From the NCBI RefSeq assembly GCF_900103805.1, contig NZ_FNIB01000002.1, forward strand, positions 1-64,000: a DNA stretch of 64,000 nucleotides, read 5' to 3'. The notes beneath the pieces are model-generated. The model saw nothing but the letters and a program-made list of their open reading frames with translations, ran no database searches and had not been told where the DNA came from. This document shows, piece after piece, positions 52,535 through 60,656 of the stretch (the first letter of the stretch is position 1; each line of letters starts with the position of its first letter). The position numbers were made by a program, and so were the translations under genes. The stretch is from Cryobacterium flavum (GTDB taxonomy: Bacteria > Actinomycetota > Actinomycetes > Actinomycetales > Microbacteriaceae).

Positions 52535-53644
52535 CTAGAAACGGATGCTGTCGGTGCTGGCGGTGACGCTGGCCAAGACGTCGGGCAGCACCTCGACGCC
52601 GATGCCGGGGCCGGTGGGCACCCGCAGGTGACCGTTCTCGAGCTCGAACGGTGCGGTGAGGTCCTGGTCGAAGTACCGGCTGGAGGCCGAGGTATCGCCA
52701 GGCAGCACGAAGTTTGGCAGGGCGGCGAGGGCCACATTCGCGGCCCGGCCGATGCCGGTTTCGAGCATGCCGCCGCACCAGACCGGAACACCGTGGGCGG
52801 CAGCGACATCGTGGATGCGCCGGGCCTCGAGGTAGCCGCCGACCCGGGCCGGTTTCACGTTGATGATGCTGCAGGCACCGAGGGTGATCGCGGTCGCGGC
52901 GTCGCGGGCCGATTCAATCGATTCATCGAGACAGATCGGGGTCTTGATGAGCTTGGCTAGGTTGGCGTGGCCGAGTATGTCGTCTTCCTTCATCGGCTGC
53001 TCCATCAGGAGCAGGTCGAAGGGGTCGAGCAGCGCGAGGTGACGGGCATCCGCAAGGGTATATGCGGTGTTGGCGTCGACCTGCAGCAGCAGGTCAGGTC
53101 CGAACTTCTCGCGCACGGCCCGCACCGGTTCGACGTCCCAGCCGGGTTCGATCTTCAGTTTGATGCGCAGGTAGCCCTCGGCGAGGTAGCCGGCGACAGC
53201 GTCGAGCAGTTCGGAGATCGAGTCCATGATGCCGACCGAGACACCGGCCGGTACGGTGTCGCGCACAGCGCCGAGGTGGCTGCCGAAGGAGACGCCGGTG
53301 GTTTTGAGCTGCGCGTCGAGGATAGCCGTTTCGAGCACGGCCTTGCTCATCATGTGGCCCTTGACCGGTTCGAGCGCGGTCGCGACCAGTTCGGCGCTGA
53401 GCCGGTCGCCGAGTGCCTGCAGCCGGGGCACGAGGTGGTCGCGAATGACCAGGTCGCTCGCGTCCAGAAATTCGGAGCTGTAGAGCGGGTGAGCGTCGGC
53501 GGCGCACTCGGCCCAGCCCTCGGCATCCGCTGTGATCACTCGCACCACGGTGACTTCCCGCTCGGTGGACGTGCCAAACGAGGTGCGGAACGGCCGCACC
53601 AGCGGCATGTGCACGCGGCGTAGCTCGATGGTCTCGATTTTCAT
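52535..53644 (-). CDS. Enolase-superfamily N-acylamino-acid racemase/o-succinylbenzoate synthase
   Basis: A 369-residue enzyme of the NSAR/OSBS family: KxK at 162-164 (IKLKIEP), metal ligands D190 (QVDANT), E215 (MEQPM) and D240 (CLDES), and K264 (NVKPARVGG). Members make o-succinylbenzoate for menaquinone or racemise N-succinyl/N-acyl amino acids. The linked GNAT gene and amino-acid transporter, and absence of other men genes, favour racemase action. It overlaps the GNAT gene by four bases. Confidence 0.88.
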   Translation of the reverse strand: MKIETIELRRVHMPLVRPFRTSFGTSTEREVTVVRVITADAEGWAECAADAHPLYSSEFLDASDLVIRDHLVPRLQALGDRLSAELVATALEPVKGHMMSKAVLETAILDAQLKTTGVSFGSHLGAVRDTVPAGVSVGIMDSISELLDAVAGYLAEGYLRIKLKIEPGWDVEPVRAVREKFGPDLLLQVDANTAYTLADARHLALLDPFDLLLMEQPMKEDDILGHANLAKLIKTPICLDESIESARDAATAITLGACSIINVKPARVGGYLEARRIHDVAAAHGVPVWCGGMLETGIGRAANVALAALPNFVLPGDTSASSRYFDQDLTAPFELENGHLRVPTGPGIGVEVLPDVLASVTASTDSIRF

Positions 53645-54507
53645 GCTGTTCCTCCTGGTGGAAGTCGGTACCAGCCGTCACGGCTGACCCCGCGGGCTAT
53701 ATGCCCGGAAGCGAATATGTCGGTAAAAATAGAGCGGATGCTACGCCGCCACTCGGCCGCGAGCTGCGGGTTCTGCCCGCGCAATGCCACGATGTCGGCG
53801 GGAACCCGGCACCACAGGTCGCCGTCGGCTGCCACGAGCACGGGGTCACCGTCTGGGCCGAGTTTCAGCACGTCGTTCGGGGCGAAGTCAGGACGTTCGA
53901 CCGCGATCGGGCGGTCTTCGCTGCAGGCCGCTGACTCGTCGCTGGTGAGCGGCCAGACGGCCACCAGGCGGTCACTCTCATCGTTGGCATTCATCTCGCC
54001 CTGCATAGGGCCGTAGAAATCGACGGCGTACCCGCTGGCGTAAGCGCCGAGTTTGGTGAGGTTGAAGCGGGCGTTGCGGCTGACCAGGGGGTCGAAGGTC
54101 CAGGTCATCTCGGTGAGGTCGCGGGCCAGGCCCCAGGCACGCTGGTGCTGTTTGAGGGCGAACCCAACGCCGCGGTCGCTGATTCCAGGGAGCACACCGG
54201 CGATCAGGGAATACATCGATGTCGACTGCGGCGTGACGATGGCCGCGGCGGCACCGACTAGCCGGCCGGCCGGGTCGCGGGCAGCGGTCACGTTACAGCC
54301 AGCGTGGCTGATGCTGCGCAGCAGTTCGGAGGGGATTGCGCTCTCGCCGGGCGGCAGGAGCCAGACCCGGTTGAACAGGGCCTCAATCTCGAGAAAGCCG
54401 GCGAGGCTGTTTTCGTCGCTCACCCGCACGCCGGCTGATTCGGCCGCCACCCGGGCTGCGCCCTGAGCCTGTTCCGTGACGGCGGCGAGGGTGAGTGAGG
54501 GCGACAT
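53641..54507 (-). CDS. GNAT-type N-acyltransferase (COG3375-like)
   Basis: A 288-residue protein resembling predicted GNAT acyltransferases that neighbour NSAR/OSBS genes (LVGAAAAIVTPQSTSMYSLI, WALARDLTEMTWTFDPLV-like region ARDLTEMTWTFDPLVSRNA, FYGPMQGEMN). In Geobacillus such an enzyme succinylates D-amino acids before racemisation; the same is inferred here. ATG 54507 lies six bases after CACACT (leaderless). Confidence 0.8.
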   Translation of the reverse strand: MSPSLTLAAVTEQAQGAARVAAESAGVRVSDENSLAGFLEIEALFNRVWLLPPGESAIPSELLRSISHAGCNVTAARDPAGRLVGAAAAIVTPQSTSMYSLIAGVLPGISDRGVGFALKQHQRAWGLARDLTEMTWTFDPLVSRNARFNLTKLGAYASGYAVDFYGPMQGEMNANDESDRLVAVWPLTSDESAACSEDRPIAVERPDFAPNDVLKLGPDGDPVLVAADGDLWCRVPADIVALRGQNPQLAAEWRRSIRSIFTDIFASGHIARGVSRDGWYRLPPGGTA

Positions 54508-54600
54508 CTGCCCAGTGTGGCCGGGTCGCAGGCCGCGATCTTTAGCGCTCAGCACGAATAATTCAGTAAATCATGGTTGTCCAGCACAGTGCGGGTTCGC

Positions 54601-54606
54601 TACCGT
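54601..54606 (+). promoter_or_regulatory. Leaderless -10 box (TACCGT)
   Basis: TACCGT, six bases, ATG 54613; no ribosome binding site. Confidence 0.5.
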
Positions 54607-54612
54607 GGACGG

Positions 54613-55833
54613 ATGACTTCCCTCGGCCTGCCGGTCGGCGACCTGTTCGCGCTGGCCAACGCGATCGCGGCGATGGTCGGCGGAGCGACCGCGATCGAAG
54701 ACGTGCAGACCCGCGTGCTGGCCTATTCGACATTGCCCGACCAGCCGATCGACGACACCCGACGCGACGGAATTCTGGGCCGCCAGGTGCCGGACCTGCC
54801 CGACAATGCCGAGGCCTACGCCTCGCTGTTTCGGGCGCGCGGCGCCGTACGGCTGCCCGGAGCCATGACACCGAATCTGCCCGGTGAACCGGCAGTACCG
54901 GTGGGATTGGCTCGGCTGGCGGTTGCCGTGCGGGCGGGCACCGAGCCGCTCGGGTCGATCTGGGTGGTCGACGCCACTGGGGAGCTGGACGCCGCTGCCG
55001 CCGCCGAACTGGAACGCGCAGCGGACATCGCCGCGCTGCATATTCTGCGTGCCCGCAGCGCCGCCGATTTGGCCCGGGCGCAACGCGCAGTGCTGCTGCG
55101 CCGACTGCTCGACGGTGACACGGATGCCCGCCTCGTCGCCGCCCAGCTCGGCCTCGACCCGGGCAGTCAGTACGTGGCCCTCGCTTTTCAACCACAGTTC
55201 GGCCCCGCCGGCGATGAACTACGAATGAACCGGCTGGTCGACCTCGTGGCGATGGCCTGCGAGGCGCACCAGAGCGGCACCGAGTGTGTCGCCATCGGCA
55301 CGACTGTATATGCACTGTTCTTCGGCCAGCAGCTGAATGACGCACAGTTGGTCAGCATCGAGGCGATGGCCGCCCGCCTGGTCGCACGGGCGACCATCGC
55401 GATGCGGATCGCGCTGCGGGCATCCGTTGGATCGCGGGTGAGCCGTGTCGACACAATCGCCCGGTCACGGCGGGATGCCGATCTTGTTCTGTTGCTGACG
55501 GATCCGGCTGGCCCGGTCGTAAGTGCGCGCAATGTGGGCAGTCGGCTGAGCCTGCTCGAACTCGGGCAAGTGCTGCGGGACACCCCGCGGTTGTTCTCGT
55601 CCCAGGCGCGCGCGGTGCTCGATCTGGATGAGCGTTCGGGCACCGAGTACGCGCTCACCCTACTTACCTACCTCGACTGCGGGCGGGACTCAGCTCGCAC
55701 GGCCGGCCTGCTCTCGGTGCACCAGAACACCCTGCGCTACCGGTTGCGCCGGGTGCGTGACCTATTCACCATCGACCTCGACAACGCCGACGACACCCTG
55801 ACGCTGTGGTTGAGCCTGCGCGTGGCCGACTAG
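54613..55833 (+). CDS. PucR/CdaR-family transcriptional regulator
   Basis: A 406-residue regulator: an N-terminal sensor region with low similarity to GAF domains, a central GGDEF-like part and the C-terminal PucR HTH (CGRDSARTAGLLSVHQNTLR, YRLRRVRDLF). Divergent from the GNAT/racemase/transporter operon, it probably activates it in response to an amino acid. The open frame to 54577 is not used because of the -10 box. Confidence 0.85.
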   Translation: MTSLGLPVGDLFALANAIAAMVGGATAIEDVQTRVLAYSTLPDQPIDDTRRDGILGRQVPDLPDNAEAYASLFRARGAVRLPGAMTPNLPGEPAVPVGLARLAVAVRAGTEPLGSIWVVDATGELDAAAAAELERAADIAALHILRARSAADLARAQRAVLLRRLLDGDTDARLVAAQLGLDPGSQYVALAFQPQFGPAGDELRMNRLVDLVAMACEAHQSGTECVAIGTTVYALFFGQQLNDAQLVSIEAMAARLVARATIAMRIALRASVGSRVSRVDTIARSRRDADLVLLLTDPAGPVVSARNVGSRLSLLELGQVLRDTPRLFSSQARAVLDLDERSGTEYALTLLTYLDCGRDSARTAGLLSVHQNTLRYRLRRVRDLFTIDLDNADDTLTLWLSLRVAD

Positions 55834-55868
55834 CTGTTGTGCCAGCGCACCCGGGGCACAATAGTCAG

Positions 55869-56138
55869 GTGATTCGCAAACGAGTGCTCGCTCGCGGCGA
55901 GGTGCAGGGCGTCGGGTTTCGTTACCATGCCCGGGCCCAAGCGCTGCACCTCGGGCTGGTCGGGTACGTTCGGAACCGGCCGGACGGGTCGGTGGAACTC
56001 GAAATCGAGGGGCGGGAGGCATCCGTTGCGCGCATGCTGCACTGGCTGGAAACCGGCCCGCGGTATGCCGTCGTGACCGCCCTCGAGGTGAGTGACGTCG
56101 CGGCAACCGGCGAGAGCGAGTTTCAGATCACCGGTTGA
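55869..56138 (+). CDS. acyP: Acylphosphatase
   Basis: An 89-residue acylphosphatase: the phosphate-binding loop with catalytic R in GEVQGVGFRYH and N in GYVRNRPDGSVELEIEG. It hydrolyses acyl phosphates. GTG 55869 is six bases after CACAAT, a leaderless start that fits the family length. Confidence 0.93.
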   Translation: MIRKRVLARGEVQGVGFRYHARAQALHLGLVGYVRNRPDGSVELEIEGREASVARMLHWLETGPRYAVVTALEVSDVAATGESEFQITG

Positions 56139-56163
56139 GGTCGGGGGCTGCCCGGCGCTGGCG

Positions 56164-56169
56164 TAGCGT
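56164..56169 (+). promoter_or_regulatory. Leaderless -10 box (TAGCGT)
   Basis: TAGCGT, six bases, ATG 56176 of a short leader ORF. Confidence 0.5.
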
Positions 56170-56175
56170 TAGCCT

Positions 56176-56214
56176 ATGACCGCGCGCACGAGCCCCGCCG
56201 GGGTACGGGAATGA
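56176..56214 (+). CDS. 12-codon leader ORF coupled to the Pr6Pr gene
   Basis: A leaderless ATG six bases after TAGCGT opens MTARTSPAGVRE, whose TGA overlaps the next ATG (GAATGA, 56209-56214). The main gene has no RBS of its own, so it is probably translated by termination-reinitiation. Confidence 0.5.
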   Translation: MTARTSPAGVRE

Positions 56215-56864
56215 AAGCGCGCACCGCGTTCGGTGTGGCGCGCCTCGGCCTGACCGCGGTCGAACTCGTGGCCCTCATCGGCTACTTTCAGTACACCCTC
56301 GGCGTGACTACCTTCGCTATCGCGAACTTCTTCAGCTACTTCACGGTGCAGAGCGCCATCGCATCGATGTTCGTCTTTCTGACCGCCGCGAGTGTCGCAT
56401 TGCGGCGATCGACCGACCCGGCCTGGCTCGACATGTTGCGAGCGATGGTGACGACCTACATTCTGGTCTCCGGAGTCGTCTACGGCATCATCGTCTGGCA
56501 GTCGTCGAGCGCGAACTATTCCATCGAGGTGCCCTGGTCGAGCCAGCTGCTGCACTTCGTTATTCCGGTCTTGGCCCTCATCGACTGGATCGTCGACCCG
56601 TTCAAGGCCCGCCTGCCGTGGAGATATCTCGGCTGGGCCATCGTCTTTCCGGTGTTCTGGCTGGTCTTCACCCTGTTACGCGGGCCCATCGTGGGCTGGT
56701 ACCCGTACTTCTTTCTCGACGCCCGCCAGGTGAGCGGCCCCGGCGAGACCGTGTTCTACTGCCTGATCATCGTGGTGATCATCACGAGCATTGCGGCCCT
56801 GCTCACCTGGATCACAAGGCTCAAGCGGATGCCGCACCACCGACTTGCGTACTGGCGCCCCTGA
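56211..56864 (+). CDS. Pr6Pr-family membrane protein
   Basis: A 217-residue protein with six helices and Pr6Pr patterns: IANFFSYFTVQSAIASMFVF, MVTTYILVSGVVYGIIVW, LLHFVIPVLALIDWIVDP and YLGWAIVFPVFWLVFTLLRG. Family function is unknown. Start ATG 56211 follows the leader ORF. Confidence 0.88.
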   Translation: MKARTAFGVARLGLTAVELVALIGYFQYTLGVTTFAIANFFSYFTVQSAIASMFVFLTAASVALRRSTDPAWLDMLRAMVTTYILVSGVVYGIIVWQSSSANYSIEVPWSSQLLHFVIPVLALIDWIVDPFKARLPWRYLGWAIVFPVFWLVFTLLRGPIVGWYPYFFLDARQVSGPGETVFYCLIIVVIITSIAALLTWITRLKRMPHHRLAYWRP

Positions 56865-56881
56865 GCTGTTCAGCTGCACTA

Positions 56882-58291
56882 CTACGGGTCGGGTACCGCC
56901 AGGAACGGCTCGAGCGCGGTGAGCGCCGCCGCGAGAAAGTCGTCGTCGTCGAGCTCGCTCAGCCGGGTCGCGTTTTCGGCTGCGACCAGACCCATTAGAA
57001 CGGGATCGCCGGTCAGCGGCATCATGTTGATCCAGACCGGGAAGTCGGCGTCTTCGCCGACGATGGTCCAGAGGCGGGCGGAGGTATCCCAGAACGGCAC
57101 GTCGAACCGCAACCAGACCTTGTCGACCACGCCCATGCCGAGCGCGCCGATGGCACCGCGGTGGGCGAATGGCAGCGCCGGCGAGAATTCGATGGCCGCG
57201 TTCTTCAGCACACCGAGTGGCACGGTCACGATCACCCGATCGGCGGACAGCGACTCGCCGGTACCAAGGCGCAGGCTCACGCCGTCGTCGTCGTGGGCCA
57301 CGCGATTGACCACGCTCGAGAGCAGCATTTCGAGGCCTTCGGCGTCACTGGCGAGCAGGGTGGAGTAGCCGCCCACAACGAGCTGGTCGTCGTCGGTGCT
57401 CGCGATGTCGGTCGTGTACCAGGCCGATTGCTGGCTCGGTGTGGCCCCGGTCTCAACCTTGAGTTTCGTGGCGATCTCGTACTCGAGCCAGTCGGCATCC
57501 GAGAGGCCATCGGCGTTCGGGGTCTTCGACAGACTTGCTTCGCCCGAATCGACCAGGGCTCGTTCAACCGAGACATCCTGCTGCTGATTGGCTGCCCAGC
57601 TGAGGGCTCCGGCCACGGCCTGAGTGCCGAGTGGTGACACCTCGACGATCGCCCCGGCTCGGGTTCGCACCTCGGGCGTGCGCACGAACGGCAGCAGCTT
57701 CACCCCGAGCGCCGTGAGCTCGTCGTCCAAAAAATTATCCGAGGTGTTGTGTACGAACGAGGGACCACGTTCGATCGGAAAGGGCCAGTCGTCGCTGACT
57801 GTGTCGATGCGCCCACCGATGCGGTCGCGCGCCTCAATCACGACCACGTTGAAGCCATCGTTGACGAGTTGACGGGCCGCCGTTATCCCGGCAATTCCGG
57901 CACCGACAATCGTGATACGTTCCCCCGGAGCCGCGACATCCCGCACCTGGCTGGCCGCCAGCAGACCAGAAGCGCGGGCACCCTGCACAGTGCCGGGCTC
58001 ATCGGCCGCGGTCGCTTCGCCAGCGAAGAACACTCGGGCATCGACGGCCTGGCCGAGGGCTGTTCGGTGCTCTGGGGTGGCACCGACGGTGGCGTAGCTG
58101 AAGGATCCGCGGGAGAAAGGGTCGGCCGACCAGTTGGTTCTGGAGACCGTGAGCGGCTGCGGAACCAGCGAGGGGGTGAGCGTGGTTGGCGACGGGGATG
58201 TCGTCGGAACCGGCGCCGGGGACACGCACGCGGCGAGAGCCAACACGGAAAAACCCGACGCTGTGCCGAGCAGAAAAGTGCGCCGCTTCAC
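56882..58291 (-). CDS. FAD-dependent amine oxidase, apparently circularly permuted, lipoprotein/Tat signal
   Basis: A 469-residue protein. The start has a twin-arginine-like KRRTFLLG and lipobox LAAC (C22). Residues ~54-115 hold what is normally the C-terminal end of amine oxidases: W54...DPF, RGSFSYATVG, VFFAGEAT and GTVQGARASG. The FAD-binding start follows only at ~127-162: ITIVGAGIAGITAARQL and VIEARDRIGGR. The C-terminus ends LEPFLAVPDP, exactly where a normal oxidase would continue with W...DPF. So the domain order is rotated. It should oxidise amines or polyamines outside the membrane. Confidence 0.85.
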   Translation of the reverse strand: MKRRTFLLGTASGFSVLALAACVSPAPVPTTSPSPTTLTPSLVPQPLTVSRTNWSADPFSRGSFSYATVGATPEHRTALGQAVDARVFFAGEATAADEPGTVQGARASGLLAASQVRDVAAPGERITIVGAGIAGITAARQLVNDGFNVVVIEARDRIGGRIDTVSDDWPFPIERGPSFVHNTSDNFLDDELTALGVKLLPFVRTPEVRTRAGAIVEVSPLGTQAVAGALSWAANQQQDVSVERALVDSGEASLSKTPNADGLSDADWLEYEIATKLKVETGATPSQQSAWYTTDIASTDDDQLVVGGYSTLLASDAEGLEMLLSSVVNRVAHDDDGVSLRLGTGESLSADRVIVTVPLGVLKNAAIEFSPALPFAHRGAIGALGMGVVDKVWLRFDVPFWDTSARLWTIVGEDADFPVWINMMPLTGDPVLMGLVAAENATRLSELDDDDFLAAALTALEPFLAVPDP

Positions 58292-58370
58292 GATCGGTCT
58301 GCTTTAGAACGGCGGATCCCGGGCGCGCGCCCGCAGTGCTTCAGTACGGCGCCAGTCATGAGACCAAACT

Positions 58371-58403
58371 ACCGCAGACCGTGCCGCTTGACATTTTCTT
58401 CTC
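58371..58403 (+). repeat. 33-bp direct repeat, copy 1
   Basis: ACCGCAGACCGTGCCGCTTG followed by ACATTTTCTTCTC matches 59236-59268 at 30 of 33 positions and includes TTGACA. It sits just past the SDR stop codon. Confidence 0.8.
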
Positions 58404-58415
58404 GAGAGCCGCTGG

Positions 58416-59213
58416 TTACCGGCGCTCCTCGGCCACGGAGTTACCGCCGTCGACGACGATCACCTGCCCGGTCACGTAGGCGGCTCCTGGCGAGGCAAGA
58501 AACGCGATGACGGATGCGACTTCCCCCGGCGTGCCGCTTCGGCCGGCCGGAACCAGCGCACCCTCCAGAGCCTCGCTCGTGAGCTGGGAACCGGTCGAGA
58601 TCCAGCCGGGCGCGACGGCGTTCGCCGTGATGCCCACTTCGGCCTCGTCCACTGCGAGCGCCCGCACCAGCCCGACCAGCCCGGCCTTCGCTGCGGCGTA
58701 GGCGACATCATTGCGGCTGGCCATGATCGACCCGCTCACGCTCGACACCATCACGATGCGACCCCATCCGGCCGCGCGCATGAACCCGATCACCGTGCGA
58801 GTGGCATGAAATGCTGTGGACAGATTGATGGCGAGGCCGTGTTCCCACTCGGCCGGACTGGTCAGGATATCTCCGTGACCCATCTCGGCGTCGCCGACCG
58901 CGACCATGCCCGCGTTGTTCACGAGAATCGTCGGCTCGCTCCCGGTCGCGGCGAGCGCCACCCGCAGTCCCTCGGCACCGACGGCCGAGTCGAGGGCACA
59001 GACGATTCCGCTCGCATCGAGTCCGTGTGCCGTCAGTTCGCGCGCACGGTCGTGCACCCGCGCCGTCGTGCCCGTGAGGATCACCCGGCAACCGAGTTCA
59101 CCCAGCATCCGTGCTGCGGCGAAGCCGATACCGGTGGCGCTGCCCGCCCCGGTGATGAGTGCGGTGTGCCCGCCGAGGTCGAAGGCGGCCGGGAGCGCGG
59201 TTGCGGGAGTCAT
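58416..59213 (-). CDS. SDR-family oxidoreductase
   Basis: A 265-residue classical short-chain dehydrogenase: NAD(P) motif ITGAGSATGIGFA, NNAG, catalytic S in VMVSSVSGS and YxxxK in YAAAKAG, with the C-terminal VTGQVIVVDGG. The substrate is not apparent. The gene lies exactly between two 33-bp direct repeats. Confidence 0.92.
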   Translation of the reverse strand: MTPATALPAAFDLGGHTALITGAGSATGIGFAAARMLGELGCRVILTGTTARVHDRARELTAHGLDASGIVCALDSAVGAEGLRVALAATGSEPTILVNNAGMVAVGDAEMGHGDILTSPAEWEHGLAINLSTAFHATRTVIGFMRAAGWGRIVMVSSVSGSIMASRNDVAYAAAKAGLVGLVRALAVDEAEVGITANAVAPGWISTGSQLTSEALEGALVPAGRSGTPGEVASVIAFLASPGAAYVTGQVIVVDGGNSVAEERR

Positions 59214-59235
59214 GGCGTCAGGTTAGTGCCCTCTC

Positions 59236-59268
59236 ACCGCAGACTGTGCCGGTTGACATTTTCCTCTC
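59236..59268 (+). repeat. 33-bp direct repeat, copy 2
   Basis: The copy upstream of the GntR operon; its TTGACA (59253-59258) probably is the operon's -35 box. Confidence 0.8.
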
Positions 59269-59300
59269 AAGGTAGTTAGTTAGTCACATGACCAACTAAC
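59253..59300 (+). promoter_or_regulatory. Promoter and 26-bp operator of the GntR/ABC operon
   Basis: TTGACA (59253-59258) precedes an extended palindrome, GTTAGTT-A-GTCA-CA-TGAC-C-AACTAAC (59275-59300), mismatched at one pair only. YtrA-type GntR repressors bind such sites to control their own ABC operon. Confidence 0.65.
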
Positions 59301-59358
59301 CAGTGAACCGGCGGGGGCTGGGAATCGGGCAGCAGCATCCACTGAAAGCAGGCAGTCC

Positions 59359-59730
59359 TTGATCGAAGCGGGCAAACCGATCTTCGTGCAGATCGCGGAG
59401 CAGATCGAGAACGACATCATCGATGGCGTCATTGAGGAAGAAACATCCGTTCCGTCGACCAACGAATTCGCGGCCTTTCACCGCATCAATCCGGCGACCG
59501 CTGGCAAGGGCGTCAACCGTCTGGTCGAAGACGGCATTCTCTACAAGAGGCGAGGAATAGGAATGTTTGTAGCAACCGGAGCTCGGCAACGACTGGTCGT
59601 CGCCCGCACCGAACAGTTTCGGGCCAACTTCGTCGGCCCCCTGCTCAGTGAAGCCGCCAAGCTCGGCATCACCCCGAAACAGGTGGCCGGAATGATCAAC
59701 ATTGAATCGAGAAAGGGCAGTAACTCATGA
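59359..59730 (+). CDS. GntR-family regulator, YtrA subfamily
   Basis: A 123-residue short GntR regulator: wHTH (residues ~5-70; KPIFVQIAEQIENDIIDGVI, VPSTNEFAAFHRINPATAGK, GVNRLVEDGILY) and a ~50-residue tail, typical for the YtrA type. The start is TTG 59359. Its stop overlaps the ATPase gene by four bases. Confidence 0.9.
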   Translation: MIEAGKPIFVQIAEQIENDIIDGVIEEETSVPSTNEFAAFHRINPATAGKGVNRLVEDGILYKRRGIGMFVATGARQRLVVARTEQFRANFVGPLLSEAAKLGITPKQVAGMINIESRKGSNS

Positions 59731-60656
59731 CTGACACCGCTGTGCGCGTCGCCGGCCTCACCAAGAAGTTCGGCGCCTTCACCGCTATCGACGACGTGAG
59801 TTTCACGGTCGAACGCAACAAGATCTATGGTCTGCTCGGCCGCAACGGCGCCGGCAAGACTACCCTGATGCAGCTGCTCACCGGACAGCAGTTCGCCACC
59901 AGCGGCACCCTCGAGGTGTTCGGCGCCTCCCCCGTTGAGAACGCGCGGGTGTTGCAGTCGCTGTGTTTCATCAAGGAAAGCCAGAGATATCCGGACAGTT
60001 TTCGGCCCCAACACGTCTTCGCGAGCGCTCCGTGGTTTTTCGCGAACTGGGACGACGCCTTCGCCGCCCGTCTGGTGGAGGATTTTCGGCTGCCGCTCAA
60101 CCGTCCGATCAAGAAACTCTCCCGTGGTCAGCTCTCGGCGGTCGGCGTGATTGTGGGGCTCGCCTCGCGCGCGCCGCTCACCTTCTTCGATGAGCCCTAC
60201 CTTGGACTCGATGCGGTCGCGCGGCAGATCTTCTACGATCGCCTGCTCGAGGACTACGCCGAGTATCCGCGCACCATCATGCTCTCGACACACCTCATTG
60301 ACGAGGTCAGCAACCTGCTCGAGCACGTTCTCGTGATCGACGAGGGCCGTATCCTCATGGACCAGGACGCCGAGCAGCTGCGCGGCTCAGCCAGCACCGT
60401 GGTCGGCAAAAAAACGGATGTCGACGCTTTCGTTGCCGGCCGCGACATTATTTCCCGAGATGGTATCGGCGGGCTCGCCTCGGTGACCGTGGCCGGCCTC
60501 GGCGAGGCCGAACGGGCCGCCGCGCGCGCCGCCGGACTCGAGCTCTCGCCCGTGTCGCTGCAGCAGCTGATCGTGCAGCGCACCACGAGCACCACCGGCA
60601 GCGCAACCCTTGATGAAACCGAGAGCAAGACCGACGCCTGGAGCACACACTCATGA
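59727..60656 (+). CDS. ABC transporter ATP-binding protein (YtrB-like)
   Basis: A 309-residue ATPase: Walker A GRNGAGKTT, signature KLSRGQLSAVGV, Walker B LTFFDEPYLGLD, H in LSTHLIDE. YtrA-controlled exporters respond to cell-wall antibiotics in several Gram-positives; that role is inferred. Confidence 0.92.
   Translation: MTDTAVRVAGLTKKFGAFTAIDDVSFTVERNKIYGLLGRNGAGKTTLMQLLTGQQFATSGTLEVFGASPVENARVLQSLCFIKESQRYPDSFRPQHVFASAPWFFANWDDAFAARLVEDFRLPLNRPIKKLSRGQLSAVGVIVGLASRAPLTFFDEPYLGLDAVARQIFYDRLLEDYAEYPRTIMLSTHLIDEVSNLLEHVLVIDEGRILMDQDAEQLRGSASTVVGKKTDVDAFVAGRDIISRDGIGGLASVTVAGLGEAERAAARAAGLELSPVSLQQLIVQRTTSTTGSATLDETESKTDAWSTHS

Noticed and set aside
52535..53644. Calling the enolase-superfamily gene menC outright
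   Set aside because: Residues fit both OSBS and N-acylamino-acid racemase; context with GNAT and amino-acid ABC genes favours the latter.
58371..59268. 33-bp repeats as ends of an insertion sequence
   Set aside because: They are direct, not inverted, and no transposase lies between them.
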